64,000 nt of DNA from Quercus robur (lineage: Eukaryota > Streptophyta > Magnoliopsida > Fagales > Fagaceae): the NCBI RefSeq assembly GCF_932294415.1, contig NC_065539.1, positions 36,144,001 through 36,208,000 of the forward strand. Reading direction: 5' to 3'. The translations under genes were made by a program, and so were the position numbers. Shown piece by piece: positions 58,113-64,000 of the stretch. Under the pieces are notes generated by a model, which saw nothing but the letters and a program-made list of their open reading frames with translations, made no database searches and was not told the origin of the DNA. The number at the start of each line of letters is the position of its first letter. Within the stretch, counting starts at the first letter, position 1.

Positions 58113-59235
58113 CGTGTTTAAGGAACACCAAATTAGATTTTAAAATTTTATTATTAGAGCCAAAAAAAATTTATAAGGGGGTGTTTATTCTTTTTATAAC
58201 AAAAATTCCAAATCAATTAGGGTATTATATTTTGTCACAATTGAAAGTAAAGAGAAACTTTAGCAAAGAATCAACCTATTTTCTGATGAAGCTCAATCAA
58301 GTAAGATAGTAGCTTCATCTACACTAACAGAAGGACCTTGTATTAAAATTTTTCCAACCCCATAGTCTTGTTCTTCTTGTTTTAGGCTAATTTGGGATAA
58401 TGGATGCTCATTAGTTTGAAACATAAAGTTATACATGCTAAATTTAATAGCTTTCAGCATTTTTACACTTTCAGCTTCAGATTTTCCAAAATTATATATA
58501 TATAAGATACTTAGTCATCTAGCTATAACTAGAAGTTAATTAATAGAACTCTAAGTTTGTAAAATCTTAGGATCCTTGACTTGATCCTAAGATCCCTAAA
58601 AACCCTCAAACCGATCATAGGTAAATTCCTGGTTTTAACAAGAGAGGTTGAAATTTTGAAAAATTCACCAAACCCATGATTTTGAAATTAAATTTACAAA
58701 GCAAAATTGACACAGATAATAATTCAAACTAATCTAGACCTGAATATTATTAGTTTATTGAAAGAAACACAAAAGAAAGTGAAAAGGCATTTTTGAATCA
58801 AAATACGAACTATATATAGCGCCCAAAGCTGTAAAAAAAGAAGAAGATGAGTAATCATCGTATTCGAAACAGCATGACATTATGCGACGGACATTGATCT
58901 ATAATTATCGATAATTTCCTATAAATAGCGTAAATATAAACATTTTTCATATTTACAAAATTTGAGTAATTCAGTTTGCTTAGAAACCAAACAAAAGAAG
59001 AGAGATCAGAAAATTGATAAGATGGATCATCAATAATCACAAAGATCAAAATAATAATAATAATAACAAATTATTCAGAGAGAGAGAGAGACATACAGTT
59101 GAGATTAAGTCGATCTGAAAGAAAATTACAGAAAGGAAATATGAATTTATGAATACGAGAAAAGATGAGAAAGGCAGAGGAAAATGTGGGTTTTGATTCG
59201 AACCTTTTTTCTTTTTTTTTTTGACGATGGGGAAC
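57836..59235 (-). other. Probable 5'-UTR intron of the GLTP gene
   Basis: An acceptor (TTTGTGCAG/CAGAGC) lies 12 bases before the ATG, and a donor-like CCACAG/GTTCCCC lies at 59236/59235, just downstream of a CT-rich leader. About 1.4 kb of AT-rich DNA with an AT run (58078-58105) and no frames would form the intron. Inferred from signals only. Confidence 0.5.
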
Positions 59236-59250
59236 CTGTGGAAGACCGAT

Positions 59251-59270
59251 CGAGAGAGAGAGAGAGAGAG
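59251..59270 (-). promoter_or_regulatory. CT run in the GLTP leader
   Basis: About 20 bp of CT repeat on the - strand, 45-70 nt downstream of the TATA box. Y patches of this type are common around plant transcription starts. Confidence 0.55.
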
Positions 59271-59315
59271 CGAATCGGATTCGAATTCGAATTCGGTTTC
59301 TATAACTGATTAATT

Positions 59316-59323
59316 TATTTATA
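59316..59323 (-). promoter_or_regulatory. TATA box of the GLTP gene
   Basis: TATAAATA on the - strand, placed so that transcription would start around 59285-59290, just before the CT run. Confidence 0.6.
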
Positions 59324-59671
59324 CCTTTTCAATTAAATTAATTTCAGAGAAACCGGTCGTGTCGGTTACTCGGTTTCACGTTAGTAGACCATGTAAAAAG
59401 TGTAACATTTGTTTTAGAGATCTGCTCCCAGCTTGCAACGCGCTAAGGTTTCAGTGACGTCAACGAGCGGTCGTTCGCCCCACCATGATAAAGCGTAAAC
59501 GGGTGGGTGGTATTAAATATAAATATCTTCTTCATATTCTAATTTAATTTTCTTTTGTTTCAAAAAAAAAAATTAATTTTCTTTACTTTATTTTTGGTAG
59601 GGAAAAAAAAAGAAAAAAAAAAAAAGGAAAGTCTGAACAGCATTCAGTAACAGAATTAACATCATGCGTTT
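59324..59671. other. GLTP upstream region
   Basis: Includes a GC-richer patch at about 59345-59500 with CGGTTACTCGGTTT and GACGTCAACGAGCGG, the latter an ACGT-core motif of the kind bound by bZIP factors. Regulation is inferred. Confidence 0.4.
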
Positions 59672-59868
59672 CGATACCACTTATTTTACTGAAAACTAAA
59701 AATTGAAAACTAAAAACAATAAAAATTTACTGTTCATGCTTGAAAGTACTGTTCATATGCATTGCATTGTTCATGTCCTATGAACAGTGCAATAGGCGCT
59801 GGTTTTACAATAAAAAAAATGAAAACGCAAATAAGCTGGATGTGAACGTGCAAACCAAATCGATCCTT
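59672..59868. mobile_element. MITE family 1, copy d (inverted)
   Basis: Starts ATACCACTTATTTTACTGAAAACT, has several TACTGTTCAT words and TGTTCATGTCCTATGAACAGTGCAATAGGCGCTGG, then ACGTGCAAACCAAATCG. Confidence 0.7.
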
Positions 59869-59879
59869 AATATAAACAA

Positions 59880-60500
59880 GCTAGGGGGGGGTCGAGGGGA
59901 GGCAGTTACCCCCCAGCCCGCACAAAAAATACCCTTAGTTATTATAGCTAATACTTATTAAATGCTCCTACCTACTTTTTGTTTTTGGGTTTATTAAATA
60001 CCACTCTGTTTCTTTAGTCTTGAAATAAAACACAACTTCTAAATAAACCATTGACGAACCTTAAGTCCTCCATTAGCATGTCTTGCACTGAATTTTTTAG
60101 TTTGTCCCTATCATATTATAATTTGAACCTATTATGAGTCCACATTAACCAAAATAATAAAAATTCATATATATTACACTTAGTATTTATCTAACTACTA
60201 ATAGTTTCATTCATAACTTGAGTTTTGGCTCTAAAAAAATTTAAAATATATCATTCATGTGAGAAATATCTCAATAGATAAATACAATATTATGAATAAG
60301 CATTTTTTTGTAGAGTTTTTTTTTTTTGGGTATAATTACATTAAATATCACTTAGTATTTAAATGAATAGCTTTTAATTTTTCAAATTGGTCTCAAATAT
60401 TATATATTCACATAATGTGTATAGGTGCGTGCATCATATATAAAATCCCCCCCCCCCCCCCCCCGGCCTCCCTTCAACTCAAATCCTGGCTCCACCACTG
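59880..60500 (-). mobile_element. Candidate element with G/C-run ends and TGGTGGAGCCAGG terminus
   Basis: The right end, read on the - strand, starts CAGTGGTGGAGCCAGGATTTG and passes a C/G run (60447-60464). The left end has a G run (59884-59891) and CCCCCC at 59909-59914. Similar termini are widespread in plant DNA. The exact family and left border are uncertain. Confidence 0.4.
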
Positions 60501-61096
60501 ATCCTAATCTCGAGTTGAACATTTTCTAGCCAATGCATCGACACACTTGTTTGCTTCACAAAAATAGTAACTCATTTTCACTTGAAAAATCTAGCTAACG
60601 AGAGTCTTGCAATTCAATATGAGAGAAGCATGATGTAAACTATTACTATTCTCCTTTGTTATCCAACCAAACATAAGGTAGAAAATTTCTTAGTTTTTTA
60701 ATAAAATTGCAATTTGTATTCTTACAGTCTGGACCATTTTTAACCATAGTAATATGGACTCTAAAGTTTAAATTTTGGATAGGTTAAAACATTATTTTAA
60801 TTTTTTAAATTTTATCCGAAGTTTTTTTTTTTTTTTTTTTTTGGGTTCTTAGACTTTAAAATGTTTGCTTTTTCTCTTTAAACTTTGCAATAAAGAGCTT
60901 TTTCCAGTAGTTTGAGGGAAAAAATAAAAACAAAAAATTTTAAGTTGAAAAACAAAAAGTGAAACATTTTCAATAATTTAAGGACAAAAATGAAATTCAT
61001 GTAAATTTTTAGGATGAAGATAATATTTTTAGCCTTTTGGATATGTGCTTCTAGCATTTGGTAGAGTTTGAAAAAAGGCTCCTTCATCCAGATTAA
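60501..61096. other. AT-rich intergenic stretch
   Basis: Poly-T at 60825-60842; no gene seen. Confidence 0.4.
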
Positions 61097-62482
61097 CTAG
61101 TCGCTAATCTGTGCAATGCACGGGAAATGTATTGAGTACAATATATAATTTAATCTTTGTTTATTTTACTACAACACCAAAATTGAATTTGTAAAATAAA
61201 ATCATATAGCTAAAACATTTGTTAACAGCTATACGTTTTAGACATTTATTAAACTATATTATTATTATTATTATTATCAACTTAACAGTATTTTAATATA
61301 TGATACCAACATGCTTCAAGAAAATGTCCAACACTGAAAACAATTTCGAAAACAAACTCAACTAAACAGTTTGATGAATAAATATATTACAATCTATAAT
61401 ATAAGCCAAGAAATAAACTTTGAAACCAATATGAACAAAATCCACGTCAAACAAAACCATTTCGATCATTAAGAATATGACTCACTAAAGTCATGAAAAA
61501 CACAGGATTCATTACCAAAAAAAAAGAAGCATATTTAGTCTTTATAGATTTTGCCTAAGTACCCAGATACGATGACACATACTCACACAAAAATCATTAA
61601 AGAAAGAATCAAAGAACATACACAACATGTACATACGCTATGAAAGTAAAAATAAGAAAAACAAAAGAGACGTAAACATGGACAATTAAAGAAAAAATAT
61701 AGGAAAAAAAAGTTAGGAATAGAAATATAAGATAAAGATGGTTTACCCTCAAAAAGAATAATCCATGGATATTCATTGAAATCTTCTAGATAATTTCTAA
61801 TAATAGAAAAAATAAAACCCAAAAGTTATGATGTTAAAACTTCCAAAAGGCCAAATTTTTTTTTTTTTTTTTTAAATCAGAAGATTCAAAGCTTCAAAAG
61901 TATTGAAATAAAACAATATATATATATATATATATATAATTATGCAATAGAGAAATACAATAGAAAGAAGGGAATCAATGATTATAGCTTTTCTACTATT
62001 GAAATTGGCCAGACAATTAAATGTATTGCAAAAAATGAACTTAAAAATTCATATGTAAACCAAACAATTAGAAGATTTTGAGCCAAGAATTTATTAAAAC
62101 AAAACAAAAGAAGATAATAGGAGATCTAATCATAAAATCTAAAATAAAAAGAATTTAAAATAAAAATAATAATAAAATAGTGGTGACCAATGGCCATACA
62201 TATAAATATAAGATATTGACCAACCTTTATAAAAAAATGTCAGTTTTAATATTCACTTTGTGGTGAGGGTCCTCAAACATCATCTTCTCCGTGAATAGTT
62301 TTTGGGACTTAGGTTTTCTACGCAAGCAATTCTTAAATAGGAGAGAGTAGAGGCGGTGGGAGAGTGTCCTTATTTGGCTAGAAGTCTAATTTGCATTGGA
62401 AAAAGAAAACAGTGATGAGGTGGAAAATTTAATTTAAATATTGTGCTAATATGAAAAATTGTGGGAGCTTCAAAAGCTTCGG

Positions 62483-62513
<31 letters not shown>
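61097..62513 (-). mobile_element. Non-autonomous Helitron, 1417 bp
   Basis: On the - strand it starts TCTATATATATA after a host A, followed by AAAACCGAAGCTTTTGAAGC. It ends with the hairpin CCGTGCATTGCACAG, then ATTAGCGACTAG and a host T. No genes inside; AT run and poly-T blocks are present. Confidence 0.75.
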
Positions 62514-63363
62514 TTAGTCGATAATTTTTTTTTTAATCTTTTATTGATTCGTTTTCATTTTATATTAAAATTATTTCATATATTTTTTTTCTTCTCACTT
62601 GCTCAGGGTAATCAACTAAGTTCTCACAGCATTCTCAAAAAAAAGAAAAAAAAAATCTAAGTTCTCACACAGACACTCATTCACCACCGAAGCTTTCGTA
62701 TCAAAAGTTATCCACCTTCATTGGTCATAATGGTAAAATTATAAGTCTTTTTTATAGAGAAAATTTTAATTTTTTGTTGACCTGTTTTCATTATATATTA
62801 AAATTTTGTATTGTAAATGAAAATACCGAAGAAACTACTCGCCAACTTAAGGTGCAATTCTCAAGAATGAATATTTCCACTACTACATCTATTATTAGCA
62901 TTGAGTAGATTAAGGTGCAATTCATATTAATTATTTAACTTATTTTCTTTACCTAACATGTTAGGTTTAATTCCTAAAACTTTACATATATAGTTACCTT
63001 TGTAGGTAATCTAAATTTATTTACATTTTACATGTATCATATGCACCTGATGAGATTGATAACGACATATCGTGATATGATCCATGTATAGTGTTTTTTT
63101 AAATTCTTTAGTGAACAATTTTGAAATATATAACCATAAGAAAATTATTTATTTATTATTTAATCTAGACCGTGTAAATTGAAGATTTTTACATATTATT
63201 TAACATTTTCTTTTTGAATGTTTTATTTATTTGTATTGAAAGGAAAATAAAGACAACATAATTAATTTTCTTTCTTTTTTTAATGTGAAATATACAAGTC
63301 ATACAAGTTGGATTGATCCTTAAAAGACCAAATTATGGTAATAAATTTAACAACCCGTTTAAG
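62514..63363. other. AT-rich intergenic stretch
   Basis: No gene, RNA gene or repeat border seen. Confidence 0.4.
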
Positions 63364-63586
63364 GAGAAATTATTAGGTTTACTAGGAGGACTGCTAACAT
63401 GGTCCTCCATAACCTCCCAACCAATAAATTGCTCTTATTTATGCAAATGTGACATTACCTGATAATTTTAATTTTTTATTCGTTGTGTTGATTGGGAAGT
63501 TCACTCACATATTTGCATAAATGACATTATCTTATTGATTGGAAGGACCACATTAGCAGTCCTCCTAGTGAACCTAATAATTTCTC
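63364..63586. mobile_element. MITE, about 222 bp, with 8-bp target duplication
   Basis: GAGAAATTATTAGGTTTACT (left) and AGTGAACCTAATAATTTCTC (right) are inverted copies, extended by AGGAGGACTGCTAACATGGTCC. CGTTTAAG flanks both sides (63356-63363 and about 63587-63595), pointing to the hAT or Mutator superfamily. Confidence 0.85.
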
Positions 63587-64000
63587 TCGTTTAAGATGAA
63601 CTATTTTGGCCTGAACTTTATATGACTAGATCTTGATTGGCCCAACCTATTTGCTAGGTCTACTTTCATATTCCTTTCTCTCTGAGAAAATGATGAGGAT
63701 GAAATTATTATTTTTTATTTTTTATTTTTAGTTTGTGAATTTTTTTAGAGAATTGTTTTAATTGCATAAAGTCTTTTTAGGCTATTCATTTTTTTATGGG
63801 ATTTAGGTTATTAATTTGATATGACATGAACTAATTAAACAGCTTAAACCAACTAACACATATGGCAAGTTTAAGTGACATTTACTGGCATGCTCATCAA
63901 TAGATATTGACAAAAGAACATTTTTTTTTTTCTAAATGCTACATAATGTTATGGGTACATATCCAAAATTTGAAAATTTGGGAGTAAAATTAAAATGATT

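Overview
The window is nuclear DNA from a flowering plant, probably a woody eudicot. Evidence: spliced genes with GT/AG introns, AT-rich intergenic DNA with poly-A/T and GA/CT tracts, and plant-type LTR retrotransposons, MITEs, SINEs, Helitrons and a Mutator-like element. The mix of repeats reminds me of Fagaceae, but the species cannot be fixed from sequence alone.

Host genes are few. (1) Two tandem paralogues encode proteins with five ubiquitin-like domains (9246-12389 and 25863-28885, + strand). A broken fragment of a third copy lies at about 29462-29690. (2) A four-exon gene for a ROP-interactive CRIB-motif protein (RIC type) lies at 44581-46078 (- strand). (3) A complete six-exon glycolipid transfer protein gene lies at 54783-57823 (- strand), with a TATA box and a CT-rich leader near 59.3 kb. 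Exon joins of all four intact genes were checked by hand and keep frame.

Mobile DNA makes up much of the rest. The window opens inside the 3' half of a Ty3/gypsy element of Tat type (element A, 1-6403, + strand). A second Tat-type element (element B, 13995-22444, - strand) is full length, with 614-bp LTRs and an ATAAG target duplication, and it sits between the two ubiquitin-like genes. Both elements carry two RNase H regions. Both also carry an extra gene between integrase and the 3' LTR, on the opposite strand to pol, with its own TATA box and introns. All their reading frames are damaged.

The most striking locus is 33170-42980. A Mutator-like element (33403-42842, TIRs of about 210 bp, A9 target duplication) has inserted into a small TA-flanked MITE. 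Inside are two genes that converge: a MuDR-type transposase on the - strand, and on the + strand a small two-exon gene for a GRF zinc-finger, coiled-coil, single-membrane-segment protein. This layout recalls maize MuDR (mudrA/mudrB). The + strand gene is split at its splice-acceptor junction by a 1093-bp solo LTR. The transposase has lost catalytic residues.

Smaller elements include two Helitrons (47845-49131, 61097-62513), four tRNA-derived SINEs, several MITE families, a 332-bp GCATGC-rich hairpin element (24497-24828), a 31-bp-period minisatellite (29788-30172) and a primer-binding-site/LTR remnant near 51.47 kb. No rRNA, functional tRNA or CRISPR was seen.
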